Program-made: the position numbers and the translations under genes
In this document: positions 52,017-61,752 of the stretch, piece after piece
Layout: each line of letters opens with the position of its first letter
How positions within the stretch are numbered: the stretch's first letter is position 1
The notes under the pieces: model-generated
The model's input: the letters and a program-made list of their open reading frames with translations, nothing else
Told to the model about the DNA's origin: nothing
Database searches by the model: none
DNA from: an uncultured Bulleidia sp.
GTDB lineage: Bacteria > Bacillota_I > Bacilli_A > Erysipelotrichales > Erysipelotrichaceae
Direction: 5' to 3'
Assembly: GCA_947087645.1 (NCBI GenBank)
Contig: CAMUDN010000004.1
Location: forward strand, 1 to 64,000
Length of the DNA stretch: 64,000 nt

Positions 52017-53822
52017 ATGGATCAAAGTAGAATTAGAAATTTTTGTATTATAGCCCATATTGATCATGGTAAGAGTACTTTAGCTGACCGTATTTTAGAA
52101 ATGACGGATACGGTTAAGCATCGGGATATGAAAGCACAAATTTTGGATGATATGGATTTAGAAAGAGAACGTGGTATTACTATTAAGCTAAATGCCGTGC
52201 AACTTAAATATCATGCAAATGATGGTAAAGAATATATTTTTAACTTAATTGATACGCCTGGGCATGTTGATTTTAGTTATGAAGTTTCTCGTTCATTAGC
52301 TGCTTGTGAGGGAGCAATATTAGTAGTTGATGCAACTCAAGGTGTTCAAGCACAAACATTAGCTAATACATATCTTGCTTTAGATAATGATTTGGATATT
52401 TTACCTGTCATCAATAAAATTGATATGATGAATGCGGATATTGCTAAAACAAAACATGAAATTGAAGATATTATTGGCTTAGATTGTTCAGAGGCACCAC
52501 TTATTTCAGCTCGTTCAGGTTTAAATGTTGAGCAAGTTTTAGAACAAATTGTAACGAAAATAAAAGCTCCTAATGGTGATCCTAAAAAAGCATTACAAGC
52601 ATTAGTCTTTGATTCTTTTTATGATGCTTATCGGGGAGTTATTCCTTTATTAAGAGTTCGTCAAGGATCAATTAAAGTTGGTGATAAAATACGTTTTATG
52701 GCAACTAATGCTGAATATGAAGTTATAGAATGTGGTATTCGTACACCACATGAAGTGAAAGTTGATTGTTTACAATGTGGTGAAGTTGGTTGGATTGCAG
52801 CAGCTATTAAAGATATCAAAGATGTCCGGGTTGGGGATACGATTACACATGTTAATCAACCAGCTATGAAGGCTTTAAGTGGCTATCGGGTTATGAATCC
52901 TATGGTTTATTGTGGATTATATCCTACAGATGCTGATCGTTATAGTGATTTACAAGATGCGTTGGAAAAATTACAACTTAATGATGCCTCATTACATTAT
53001 GAACCAGAGACATCACAAGCATTAGGATTTGGTTTTCGTTGTGGCTTTTTAGGACTTTTACACATGGATGTAGTTCAGGAACGTTTAGAAAGAGAATATA
53101 ATCTTGATTTAATTGTGACTGCTCCATCAGTTGTTTATCATGTATTTAAAACAGATGGTACAATGTTGGCTATTGATAATCCGGCTCATATGCCTGAAGC
53201 ATCTAAAATAAGCCATATTGATGAACCATATGTACTGGCTAAAATTATGGTTCCAGATACATATATTGGAGCAATTATGGAACTTTGCCAAAATAAACGC
53301 GGAATTTATAAAACAATTGAAGTTATTGATCAAGGGCGTAATGAGATTCAGTATGAATTACCATTATCGGAAATTATTTTTGATTTCTTTGACCGTTTAA
53401 AATCTTGTTCTAAAGGTTATGCATCATTAGATTATGAATTAATTGGTTATCGACAACAAGATCTTGTAAAAATGAATATTCTATTAAATAAAGAAGTGGT
53501 TGATGCTTTATCAATTATTGTTCATCGTAGTAGTGCATTTTATCGTGGTAATGCAATTACTGTTAAGTTAAAGAAGCTTTTACCACAGCAACAATTTGAA
53601 ATACCAATTCAAGCTGCTATCGGATCTAAAATTATTGCGAGAACAAATATTAAAGCCTTACGTAAAAATGTTTTAGCTAAGTGTTATGGTGGTGATATAT
53701 CGCGTAAAAAGAAATTATTAGAGAAACAAAAGGAAGGTAAGAAAAGAATGAAAGCCGTTGGTTCAGTGGAAATACCGCAAGAAGCTTTCATGGCTGTTCT
53801 ATCAATGGATGATGACAAGTAA
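52017..53822 (+). CDS. lepA: Elongation factor 4 (LepA)
   Basis: 601 residues from ATG 52017 after AGGAG; the in-frame start at 51990 is inside fmt. GTPase motifs AHIDHGKSTLADR, DTPGHVDF and NKIDM, then the LepA-specific C-terminus (RKKKLLEKQKEGKKRMKAVGSVEIPQEAF). Back-translocase active on stalled ribosomes. Overlaps hemW by 14 bases. Confidence 0.96.
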   Translation: MDQSRIRNFCIIAHIDHGKSTLADRILEMTDTVKHRDMKAQILDDMDLERERGITIKLNAVQLKYHANDGKEYIFNLIDTPGHVDFSYEVSRSLAACEGAILVVDATQGVQAQTLANTYLALDNDLDILPVINKIDMMNADIAKTKHEIEDIIGLDCSEAPLISARSGLNVEQVLEQIVTKIKAPNGDPKKALQALVFDSFYDAYRGVIPLLRVRQGSIKVGDKIRFMATNAEYEVIECGIRTPHEVKVDCLQCGEVGWIAAAIKDIKDVRVGDTITHVNQPAMKALSGYRVMNPMVYCGLYPTDADRYSDLQDALEKLQLNDASLHYEPETSQALGFGFRCGFLGLLHMDVVQERLEREYNLDLIVTAPSVVYHVFKTDGTMLAIDNPAHMPEASKISHIDEPYVLAKIMVPDTYIGAIMELCQNKRGIYKTIEVIDQGRNEIQYELPLSEIIFDFFDRLKSCSKGYASLDYELIGYRQQDLVKMNILLNKEVVDALSIIVHRSSAFYRGNAITVKLKKLLPQQQFEIPIQAAIGSKIIARTNIKALRKNVLAKCYGGDISRKKKLLEKQKEGKKRMKAVGSVEIPQEAFMAVLSMDDDK

Positions 53823-54903
53823 AGCTTTATACGTTCATGTACCTTTTTGTGCCCATATTTGTACTTATTGTGATTTTACGCATGTTATATATAATGATAA
53901 CTTAGTTACACAATGGCTAATGGCATTGCAAAAAGAAATATTTTATTATTCTTTACCAAAGAATTTAGATACTGTTTACCTAGGTGGTGGTACACCTGTT
54001 AGTTTAAAGGCAGAAGATTTAAATAAATTATTATGCTTATTAGATCCTTATTGTCAAAATGTACAAGAATATACGATTGAAATTAATCCCGAAGTTATGA
54101 ATTTAGAGAAAGCTAAAATATGTTATGCACATGGTATTAATCGAGCGTCTATCGGTTATCAATCAGCTAATCAGAAATTGTTGCATTTATTAGGACGTAA
54201 ACATAATTTAAATCAAGTTGCTAAAACAATCGAAATATTAAATGATGTTGGTATTAATAATATTTCTTTAGATATTATGTATTCTTTACCGGGGCAAACA
54301 ATGGCTATGCTTAAGGATACAGTTGAAAAAGCAATTATATTAAAGCCTAATCATTTATCTTTATATTCACTTACAATTGAGCCAAATACCGTCTTTTCAG
54401 CTAGAGGTTATACGGCATTGGATAATGATAAAGAAGCTGATATGTATGATTGGATATGTTCTTATTTGCCTTCTCAAGGATATCAACAATATGAGATTGC
54501 TAATTTTGCTAAGGTGGGTTTTAATTCAAAACATAATCAAGTTTATTGGCATTATGATGATTTTATCGGTCTATCTGCTGGTGCAAGTGGTAAAGAAAAC
54601 CATTGTCGATATGATAAGCCTAAGTCATTAAAAGCATATTTGGTTGATCCATGTAAACGTTATGAAATAAATTTGAGTAAATATGATGAAATGTTTGAGT
54701 CAATTATGATGGGCTTGAGATTAAAAAAAGGGATCTTAATTACGGCATGGAATAACCGTTTCCAAGCTAAACTGAATGTTACTTTTGCACAAGCATTGTA
54801 TAAGCATTTACGATTGAATAATTTAGAAATAAAAGATGGTTATTTGCGTTGTACTAAAAAAGGTTATCCTATTTTGCAAACAATTTTAGTTGATTTTTTA
54901 TAA
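53809..54903 (+). CDS. hemW: Radical SAM haem chaperone HemW
   Basis: 364 residues from ATG 53809 (or 53812) inside the end of lepA. The cluster motif CX3CX2C sits in CAHICTYCDF; YLGGGTP and the SIGYQS/GR-x-H pattern fit HemW rather than the coproporphyrinogen oxidase HemN, which has a further Cys. It inserts or ferries haem. lepA-hemW adjacency is usual. No strong ribosome site, so translation is coupled. Confidence 0.9.
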   Translation: MMTSKALYVHVPFCAHICTYCDFTHVIYNDNLVTQWLMALQKEIFYYSLPKNLDTVYLGGGTPVSLKAEDLNKLLCLLDPYCQNVQEYTIEINPEVMNLEKAKICYAHGINRASIGYQSANQKLLHLLGRKHNLNQVAKTIEILNDVGINNISLDIMYSLPGQTMAMLKDTVEKAIILKPNHLSLYSLTIEPNTVFSARGYTALDNDKEADMYDWICSYLPSQGYQQYEIANFAKVGFNSKHNQVYWHYDDFIGLSAGASGKENHCRYDKPKSLKAYLVDPCKRYEINLSKYDEMFESIMMGLRLKKGILITAWNNRFQAKLNVTFAQALYKHLRLNNLEIKDGYLRCTKKGYPILQTILVDFL

Positions 54904-54913
54904 GGAGAAAAAC

Positions 54914-55510
54914 ATGTATTTATATATTAAAAGAATACTTGATTTTAGTTTATCATTATTAGCAATTATTTTATTTAGCCCACTTTTTATCCTCATTATT
55001 TTAGCTATTAAAATAGAAGAACCAAAAGGTTCAATCATCTTTGCACAAAAAAGATTTGGTAAGAATAAAAAAATCTTTAAAATATATAAATTTCGTTCAA
55101 TGAAAGAGGATGCACCTCATGATATTCCTACGGAAGAATTAGAAAGTGGTATATATATGGTAACTAAGGTTGGTCGCTTTTTACGTAAAACTTCTCTTGA
55201 TGAATTACCACAATTTTTAAATGTTTTAAAAGGTGATATGTCCATTGTTGCTCCGCGCCCAGCTTTGTGGAATCAGAATCATTTGATTGATTTAAGAGAA
55301 AAGGAAAAAGGACGTTACGGTCTATGTGTTAATAATTTACGACCAGGAATTACTGGTTGGGCTCAAATTAATGGTCGCGATGAATTGAGCGATTATGAAA
55401 AGGCAAAATATGATGGTGAATATCTACGTCATATTAGCTTTTTATTTGATTGTAAGTGTTTTTTTGGTACTTTTATAAAAGTATTACGAGCAGATGGTAT
55501 AAAAGATTAA
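54914..55510 (+). CDS. Undecaprenyl-phosphate sugar phosphotransferase (bacterial sugar transferase family)
   Basis: 198 residues from ATG 54914 after AAGGAGA. One N-terminal membrane helix (about 8-30), then the catalytic region FAQKRFGKNKKIFKIYKFRSM, DELPQFLNVLKGDMSIVAPRP and RPGITGWAQINGRDELSDYEKAKYD. It is the short, single-domain form. It starts a polyprenyl-linked glycan, such as capsule or a wall polymer, though no other glycan genes are nearby. Confidence 0.9.
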   Translation: MYLYIKRILDFSLSLLAIILFSPLFILIILAIKIEEPKGSIIFAQKRFGKNKKIFKIYKFRSMKEDAPHDIPTEELESGIYMVTKVGRFLRKTSLDELPQFLNVLKGDMSIVAPRPALWNQNHLIDLREKEKGRYGLCVNNLRPGITGWAQINGRDELSDYEKAKYDGEYLRHISFLFDCKCFFGTFIKVLRADGIKD

Positions 55511-55619
55511 GCAATTTAAAGAACTTAAATAGAATAATCAATTTTATTGAAATATACAAAAATATACATGTTTTTTTTCCTAATTGATAATACAGAAAGT
55601 ACGATAATAAAGATAGAAA

Positions 55620-55633
55620 TGATACCGTTTACA
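55620..55633 (+). promoter_or_regulatory. Catabolite-responsive element (CcpA cre) before arcA
   Basis: TGATACCGTTTACA matches the cre consensus TGWAANCGNTNWCA at every defined position except the fourth (13 of 14). It lies 33 bases before arcA, near the expected transcription start, where CcpA binding would repress in the presence of glucose. Confidence 0.65.
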
Positions 55634-55666
55634 TTTCTGATTAATAATCAGTAAAGGAGGAAAAAA

Positions 55667-56896
55667 ATGAAAGGTATTAGTGTAAGGAGTGAAATCGCTC
55701 CTCTAAAACGTGTGTTATTACACAGGCCAGGAGAAGAATTATTAAATTTAACGCCGGAGACATTAAGTGAGTTGTTATTTGATGATATTCCTGATTTAAA
55801 GGAAGCACAAATAGAACATGATCGTTTTGCCAGAATCTTAAGTGATAATGGTGTTGAAGTTGTTTATCTAGAAGATTTAATGGCTGAAACATTGGATGCT
55901 CATCCGGAAATCAAAGAACAATTTTTAGATCAATTTATTGAAGAAGCGGATATTCATACTCCTGAATATCATAAGATCTTGAAAGACTATTTTGCCAAAT
56001 TTAAAGATAATAAAGAGCTAGTTCTAAAAACAATGTCTGGTGTTCGCTTTGATGAATTAGGAGACATAAAGACAAATTTTTTGGTTGATAGAATATCGAA
56101 AGATTCTTATTTGATTATTAACCCAATGCCAAATTTATATTTTACACGTGATCCATTTGCTTCGGTTGGTAATGGGGCAGTTATTAACAAAATGTTTTCG
56201 GTAACACGTAATCGGGAAACTATTTATGCTGATTATATTTTTAAATTTCATCCAGAATATGCTGGTAATGTTCCTGATTTGTATGGTCGTGATAATAATT
56301 TCCATATTGAAGGTGGTGATGTCTTAAATGTAAATGAAAAATTATTGTTTATTGGTATATCACAAAGAACACAAGCAGAAGCAATCCAAGAATTAGCAAA
56401 GAAAATGTTCTTTGAAAACAAAGAAAATAAGATTGAAACAATTTTAGCATTTAATATTCCAGTTAGTCGTGCATTTATGCATTTAGATACTGTATTTACA
56501 CAAATTGATACTGATGCTTTTACTATTCATCCAGGTATTATGGGTACTTTACAGGTTTTTGCTTTGACAGCTGATTATGTAAATAAAGATGTTTGTATTG
56601 AAGAGCATACAGGTGAGTTAAGTGAAATACTAGCTAAATATATGGGCTTAGAAAAAGTACGTTTATTCCCATGTGGTGGTGGTGATCCATTAGCTGCTGA
56701 GCGTGAACAATGGAATGATGGTTCAAATACTTTGACGATTGCTCCAGGTAAGATAGTTGTTTATAAGCGTAATTACATAACTAATGAATATTTAAAGAAA
56801 AATGGTTTTACAGTTTTAGAACTTGAAGCATCTAATCTATGCGTTGGTCGAGGTGGACCAAGATGTATGTCGATGCCATTGGTAAGAGAAGATTAA
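55667..56896 (+). CDS. arcA: Arginine deiminase
   Basis: 409 residues. Converts arginine to citrulline and ammonia. The conserved NPMPNLYFTRDPFASVG, FHIEGGDVL and nucleophile Cys400 in GRGGPRCMSMPL are intact. First gene of the arc operon, preceded by AAAGGAGG. The pathway yields ATP and raises pH. Confidence 0.97.
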   Translation: MKGISVRSEIAPLKRVLLHRPGEELLNLTPETLSELLFDDIPDLKEAQIEHDRFARILSDNGVEVVYLEDLMAETLDAHPEIKEQFLDQFIEEADIHTPEYHKILKDYFAKFKDNKELVLKTMSGVRFDELGDIKTNFLVDRISKDSYLIINPMPNLYFTRDPFASVGNGAVINKMFSVTRNRETIYADYIFKFHPEYAGNVPDLYGRDNNFHIEGGDVLNVNEKLLFIGISQRTQAEAIQELAKKMFFENKENKIETILAFNIPVSRAFMHLDTVFTQIDTDAFTIHPGIMGTLQVFALTADYVNKDVCIEEHTGELSEILAKYMGLEKVRLFPCGGGDPLAAEREQWNDGSNTLTIAPGKIVVYKRNYITNEYLKKNGFTVLELEASNLCVGRGGPRCMSMPLVRED

Positions 56897-56927
56897 AAAA
56901 GTAAAAAGAAAGAGGGGAAATCGAATT

Positions 56928-57920
56928 ATGGGTATTAATGTTAGAGGAAGAAGTTTCTTAACGCTTCTAGATTACAGTCCAGCTGAAATTAATTATTTGT
57001 TGGACTTATCATCAGAATTTAAAAAGATGAAAGCTAATGGGGTAGAACATAAATTTTTATCTTCTAAGCAGATTGTTTTGTTATTTGAAAAAACATCAAC
57101 TCGCACACGTTGTGCATTTGAAGTTGGAGCACGTGATTTAGGAATGGGCGTTACTTTTTTAGACGCTGGTTCTTCACAAATGGGAAAGAAAGAATCATTA
57201 GAAGATACAGCTAAAGTCTTAGGAAGAATGTTTGATGGCATTGAATATCGTGGTTTTAAACAAGAAGTAGTTGAAGAATTAGCTAAGTATTCTGGCGTTC
57301 CAGTATGGAATGGTTTGACAGATTTATATCATCCAACACAAATGTTAGCTGATATTATGACTGTTAAAGAAGAATTTGGTGATGTGCGCGGTCGTAAATT
57401 AACTTTCTTTGGTGATGCCCGCAATAATGTTGCTAATTCTTTAATGATTGTATGTGCTAAGTTGGGTATGAAATTTTGTGCATGTGGGCCAAAAGAATTG
57501 ATGCCATCACAAGAGTTAATTGAGCGTTGTCAAGAAGTTGCTAAAGAAACAGGCGCTGAATTGACCTTTACATCTGATGTAAAAGAAGGGGCTAAAGATG
57601 CCGATGTTCTCTATACTGATATTTGGTTATCAATGGGTGAACCAGCTGAATTATGGGCAAAGAGAATAAAGCTATTATTGCCATATCAAGTTAATAAAGA
57701 TGTTATGGCTTTAGCTAAAAAAACATCTATTTTCTTACATTGCTTACCATCTTTCCATGATCGTAATACCAGCATAGGTGAAGATATTTATCAAAAGTTT
57801 GGTTTAGAAGCTATGGAAGTAACTGATGATGTTTTCCTTGGATCACAAGCTCGTCAATTCGAAGAAGCTGAAAATAGAATGCATACAATTAAAGCAGTTA
57901 TGTATGCAACATTAAAGTAA
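56928..57920 (+). CDS. arcB: Ornithine carbamoyltransferase, catabolic
   Basis: 330 residues. Carbamoyl-phosphate site FEKTSTRTRCAFEVGARDLG, HPTQ, DARNNVA and HCLPSFHD. In this operon it works in the catabolic direction, splitting citrulline to ornithine and carbamoyl phosphate. AGAGGGGAAA precedes the ATG. arcC starts 1 base after the stop. Confidence 0.96.
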   Translation: MGINVRGRSFLTLLDYSPAEINYLLDLSSEFKKMKANGVEHKFLSSKQIVLLFEKTSTRTRCAFEVGARDLGMGVTFLDAGSSQMGKKESLEDTAKVLGRMFDGIEYRGFKQEVVEELAKYSGVPVWNGLTDLYHPTQMLADIMTVKEEFGDVRGRKLTFFGDARNNVANSLMIVCAKLGMKFCACGPKELMPSQELIERCQEVAKETGAELTFTSDVKEGAKDADVLYTDIWLSMGEPAELWAKRIKLLLPYQVNKDVMALAKKTSIFLHCLPSFHDRNTSIGEDIYQKFGLEAMEVTDDVFLGSQARQFEEAENRMHTIKAVMYATLK

Positions 57921-57921
57921 T

Positions 57922-58863
57922 ATGAGTATGCAAAAAATTGTTATTGCCTTAGGAGGTAATGCTCTTGGTAATACACCTGAAGAGCAACTGAAGTTAGTTA
58001 AGAATACAGCTAAATCAATTGTTGATTTAGTTGCTGATGGTCATCAAGTGATTGTAGCACATGGTAATGGACCACAAGTTGGAACTATTAATTTAGCGAT
58101 GGAATATAGTGCAAATAATGGTGCTGGTACACCGAGTATGCCTTTTCCTGAATGTGGTGCTATGTCACAAGGATATATTGGTTACCATTTACAACAAGCA
58201 ATTGAAGCAGAATTAGAAGATCGTAAGATAGATAAAAAAGTAGCAACAATTATAACCCAAGTTGAAGTAGCAGCTGATGATCCTGGTTTTGATCATCCAA
58301 CAAAACCAATTGGTAGTTTTTATGATAAAGAAAGAGCTGATAAAATTGCTAAGGAAAAGGGTTATACATTTGTTGAAGATGCCGGACGAGGATATCGGCG
58401 AGTTGTACCATCACCAATGCCAATTAAAATAGTTGAGTTAGATATTATTAAATCATTAGTTAATCAGGGCCATATTGTAATTGCTTGTGGTGGTGGCGGT
58501 ATTCCAGTCATTAAAAAAGCAGTTGGCTATGAAGGAGTAGCTGCTGTTATTGATAAAGATCGTTCCAGTGCTAAGTTAGCTTTAGATTTAGGAGCAGATT
58601 TATTAGTTATTCTAACTGCTGTAGAAAAAGTTTGTATTAATTTTAATAAACCTGATCAACATGCTTTAACATCATTAACTTTAAAAGAAGCTGAAAAATA
58701 TATATTAGAAGAACAATTTGCTAAGGGTTCTATGTTACCAAAAGTGGAAGCTTGCATGAATTATGTTCGTGAAAATAATAATGGTGGAACAGCTTTAATT
58801 ACATCTTTAGAAAAAGCTAAAGAAGCATTACATGGGGAAACAGGAACGATTATTACCAAATAA
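57922..58863 (+). CDS. arcC: Carbamate kinase
   Basis: 313 residues. IALGGNALG, HGNGPQVGTI, AMSQGYIGYHLQQAI, ACGGGGIPVI and DLLVILTAVEKV are the family signatures. Makes ATP from carbamoyl phosphate, the energy step of the pathway. A second ATG at 57928 is a possible start. Confidence 0.96.
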   Translation: MSMQKIVIALGGNALGNTPEEQLKLVKNTAKSIVDLVADGHQVIVAHGNGPQVGTINLAMEYSANNGAGTPSMPFPECGAMSQGYIGYHLQQAIEAELEDRKIDKKVATIITQVEVAADDPGFDHPTKPIGSFYDKERADKIAKEKGYTFVEDAGRGYRRVVPSPMPIKIVELDIIKSLVNQGHIVIACGGGGIPVIKKAVGYEGVAAVIDKDRSSAKLALDLGADLLVILTAVEKVCINFNKPDQHALTSLTLKEAEKYILEEQFAKGSMLPKVEACMNYVRENNNGGTALITSLEKAKEALHGETGTIITK

Positions 58864-58892
58864 TTAAATTATTATAGGAGAGGATAATTTAT

Positions 58893-60353
58893 ATGAGTAC
58901 AGCGAAGAAAAAACGTTCATTAGGTACGTTTGGTATTCTATTATTAGTATTATTATTTGTTTATGCAATTTCATGGATAGCAAATGGTCAGCCATATATT
59001 GGTGCCGATGATGCAGGTAATGCAATTGATAAGGTGGTTGAGCATGCAACATTTGGGCAATTAATTTCAGCTCCAATTAATGGTTTTTTAAATGCTGGTG
59101 AAGTTATTGGCTTTGTCTTTTGCTTAGGTGGATTTTTAGCTTTAGTCAATGCTACGGGTGCATTGGAGACAGGAATCAAGAGTTTAGTAAAGAAACTTAA
59201 TGGTCGTGAAGATGTTATGATTGCTATTTTGATGGCTGTCTTTGCCTTAGGCGGAACAACATATGGTATGTGTGAGGAAACAGTCGGATTTTATTTCTTA
59301 TTAGCATCTACTATGTTGACAGCTGGTATGGATCCATTAGTTGGTGCGGCAACTGTATTATTAGGTGCAGGCGTTGGTTGTTTAGGCTCAACAGTTAATC
59401 CATTCTCAGTTACTGTAGCAGTTGATGCTGCTAAAGCAGCTGGTGCAGATGCTGATATGTCTAAAATTATTTATATTGGCTTAATTTTAGTTGTTGTTAC
59501 ATGGGCAATTGCAACGTTTGTTGTCATTCGCTATGCTAATAAAGTGAAAAAAGATAAAGGTAAATCAATTTTCACTGGTGAAGAATTAGCTGTTTTTGAA
59601 AAGAAGTATGTTAATAGTAAAGAAGGAACTGACGTTAAATTAACCAGTAAACAAAAATTATGTTTAGTCATCTTTGCATTAACTTTCATTATTATGATTT
59701 TTGGTTTTATTCCAATGGAATCATTAAATAAAGATGTCTTTGAAGCCATGTCATGGTCAAAATTCTTAACTGGTAATCAGTTAGGTGCGTGGTATTTTAA
59801 CGATGCTGCAATGTGGTTTACTATTATGGGTTTCATTATCGGTTGGCTTGGTGTTGAAGATCATTCAACTTTAGCATCTACATTTATTGCTGGTGTTGGA
59901 GATATGATTTCGGTAAATCTAGTTATAGCATTAGCCCGTGCTTCATCAGTATTAATGGGTGTTACAGGATTAGGAAGTTTCATTGTACAATCTTCTGTTA
60001 ATGCAATGAAAGCAGCTAATGTAAGTTCTGGTGTATTTGGTGTTTTAGATTATATCTTACATTTAGGACTATCATTCTTAGTTCCTTCAAGCTCAGGCTT
60101 AGCTGGTATTTCTTCACCAATCGTACCACCAATTGCTCATGGTATGGGTTTCTCTGTCGAAGCTACAATTATGTCTGAAGTAGCAGCAAATGGTGTTATC
60201 AATTTGATTACTCCTACATCAGGAGCTATCATGGGTGGTCTAGCTTTAGCTGGTATTCCATATGCTACGTGGGTTAAATGGTCATGGAAGTTGATTGTAG
60301 CGATTGCGGTTGTAACCGGAGTTGTGATTACAGCAGCAATGATGATTTTATAG
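58893..60353 (+). CDS. YfcC-family permease, probable arginine/ornithine exchanger
   Basis: 486 residues with about 11-12 TM helices. Belongs by sequence style to the YfcC/C4-dicarboxylate (ion transporter) superfamily (FALGGTTYGMCEETVGFY, LGAGVGCLGSTVNPFSV, VPSSSGLAGISSPIVPP) and not to the APC-type ArcD. Position at the end of the arc operon makes arginine/ornithine exchange likely, as known for such ArcD-type proteins in streptococci and clostridia. Confidence 0.88.
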   Translation: MSTAKKKRSLGTFGILLLVLLFVYAISWIANGQPYIGADDAGNAIDKVVEHATFGQLISAPINGFLNAGEVIGFVFCLGGFLALVNATGALETGIKSLVKKLNGREDVMIAILMAVFALGGTTYGMCEETVGFYFLLASTMLTAGMDPLVGAATVLLGAGVGCLGSTVNPFSVTVAVDAAKAAGADADMSKIIYIGLILVVVTWAIATFVVIRYANKVKKDKGKSIFTGEELAVFEKKYVNSKEGTDVKLTSKQKLCLVIFALTFIIMIFGFIPMESLNKDVFEAMSWSKFLTGNQLGAWYFNDAAMWFTIMGFIIGWLGVEDHSTLASTFIAGVGDMISVNLVIALARASSVLMGVTGLGSFIVQSSVNAMKAANVSSGVFGVLDYILHLGLSFLVPSSSGLAGISSPIVPPIAHGMGFSVEATIMSEVAANGVINLITPTSGAIMGGLALAGIPYATWVKWSWKLIVAIAVVTGVVITAAMMIL

Positions 60354-60364
60354 CCCCCTTTCGA

Positions 60365-60390
60365 GAAGGATTTTTATAAAATCCTTCTTT
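60365..60390 (+). terminator. arc operon terminator
   Basis: GAAGGATTTT (60365-60374) pairs with AAAATCCTTC (60378-60387) around TAT, followed by TTT. Confidence 0.85.
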
Positions 60391-60401
60391 TATGTTAAAA
60401 T
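60391..60401 (+). promoter_or_regulatory. Extended -10 promoter of the araC-type gene
   Basis: TATGTTAAAAT directly after the arc terminator. The hexamer TAAAAT ends at 60401; AGAGGGA (60408-60414) and ATG 60422 follow. It makes an ATG at 60392 unlikely as start. Confidence 0.5.
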
Positions 60402-60421
60402 ATTATCAGAGGGATATTAAA

Positions 60422-61663
60422 ATGCCTGTTTTACAAGATGAAAGTCAAATTCAAAATCCACTATTAACATTAGCTGAATTTTTTATTGATTTTATTGATG
60501 AACCGACAAGAGCTATAATGCATCAAAAAGCAAGATTTTTATTTATCAAAAAAGGTAAAGGCAGAATTTTGATTGATGGTAGAGATTATCTTTTAAGAGC
60601 ACCTTGTTTAATATCAGTAATGCCTTATAGTATTACAGATATTATTAATGTTGAAAAACCTTTAGTTGTGGAAATTATTGCTTATGATTTTTTACGTTTA
60701 TCACAAACAATTAAAAGTTTAAAAGAGTCACATAAAGAAAAGTTAGTTGAATATTTATCACATAATCCAATTATTTATTTAAATGCCAAACAGTTTATTA
60801 ATATTAAAACAATATTTGAAGTATTACGAATCGAAATATTAACTGAATGTGAAGATAAAAAGCCATTTCATAATATTTATATTTTAAATAAATTAATTGA
60901 GATGATTATTTTGTATCGTCGTTATAGCATGAATGATAATTGTTTAGAAATGACAATCGATGAGAAAGATCCGCATCATATATTGTCTTATATTTATACT
61001 CATTCATTTGAAAAATTGACTTTAGATAAGCTTTCTTCAGCTTTTTATCTATCTGTTAGTAAAATTATTAAGACAATAAATGAATTAACTGGTTTAACTT
61101 TTGGTGAATTATTAGAACGTATTCAAATGGATAAGTTAAAGTCTATTCTTTTATATACTGATATGTCATTGAATGAAATAGCTCATTTAATGGGTTATGT
61201 AGATGCTTCACATATTTCTAAACACTTTATCCAAGCGATGGGCATTAGTCCTATTGCTTTTCGTAAACAATATCAACATATTGAAAAAGGAGAGTCAGAT
61301 TTTAATCATAGATTAGCATTACAAGTTACAGAATATATTTATAACAACTATACAGATACTTCATTAAATATTTCTAAGGTAGCTACTAAGTTTGGTGTTT
61401 CAGAAAAACAATTGAATAATGCAATGAATTACTATGTAGAAAGAAAGTTAGATCAATTGTTGCATAAAGTTCGTATTGGTAAAGCATGTGAACTAATACT
61501 TCGTAATGAAAAAACTATTTTAGATATAGCTTTAGAAGTTGGCTATGCTAATGTTAAAACTTTTAATATTCATTTTAATGAAATTACATGTATGTCACCA
61601 TCAGAATATCGTAAATCAATTTGTTTACAACTTAAAAATGGTAAAGAATTAATTTCACGTTGA
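60422..61663 (+). CDS. AraC-family regulator with two AraC DNA-binding domains
   Basis: 413 residues from ATG 60422. An N-terminal cupin-like sensor part (about 1-165; LFIKKGKGRILIDGRDYLL) is followed by two complete AraC double-HTH domains: about 178-285 (LTLDKLSSAFYLSVSKIIK, MSLNEIAHLMGYVDASHISKHF, GISPIAFRKQYQ) and about 300-400 (LNISKVATKFGVSEKQLNN, TILDIALEVGYANVKTFNIHF, MSPSEYRKS). A single domain is normal for the family. Directly after the arc operon, which it may control; ligand unknown. Confidence 0.85.
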   Translation: MPVLQDESQIQNPLLTLAEFFIDFIDEPTRAIMHQKARFLFIKKGKGRILIDGRDYLLRAPCLISVMPYSITDIINVEKPLVVEIIAYDFLRLSQTIKSLKESHKEKLVEYLSHNPIIYLNAKQFINIKTIFEVLRIEILTECEDKKPFHNIYILNKLIEMIILYRRYSMNDNCLEMTIDEKDPHHILSYIYTHSFEKLTLDKLSSAFYLSVSKIIKTINELTGLTFGELLERIQMDKLKSILLYTDMSLNEIAHLMGYVDASHISKHFIQAMGISPIAFRKQYQHIEKGESDFNHRLALQVTEYIYNNYTDTSLNISKVATKFGVSEKQLNNAMNYYVERKLDQLLHKVRIGKACELILRNEKTILDIALEVGYANVKTFNIHFNEITCMSPSEYRKSICLQLKNGKELISR

Positions 61664-61698
61664 TATACGGAAAAGTTTATTGTAAATAGTAAATAATT

Positions 61699-61734
61699 AA
61701 AAAGATCTTATAGATTATTCTATAAGATCTTTTT
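61699..61734. terminator. Bidirectional terminator, perfect 16-bp stem
   Basis: AAAAAGATCTTATAGA (61699-61714) and its exact complement (61719-61734) with a TTAT loop. A-run and T-run on opposite sides make it work for both the AraC-type gene and the convergent PBP gene. Confidence 0.92.
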
Positions 61735-61752
61735 AACAAGATTAAATAACTA

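Noticed and set aside
55540..55575. ArgR (ARG box) site before arcA from ATATACA repeats
   Set aside because: The two ATATACA units are direct, not inverted, and fit the ARG-box consensus poorly, so an operator cannot be supported.
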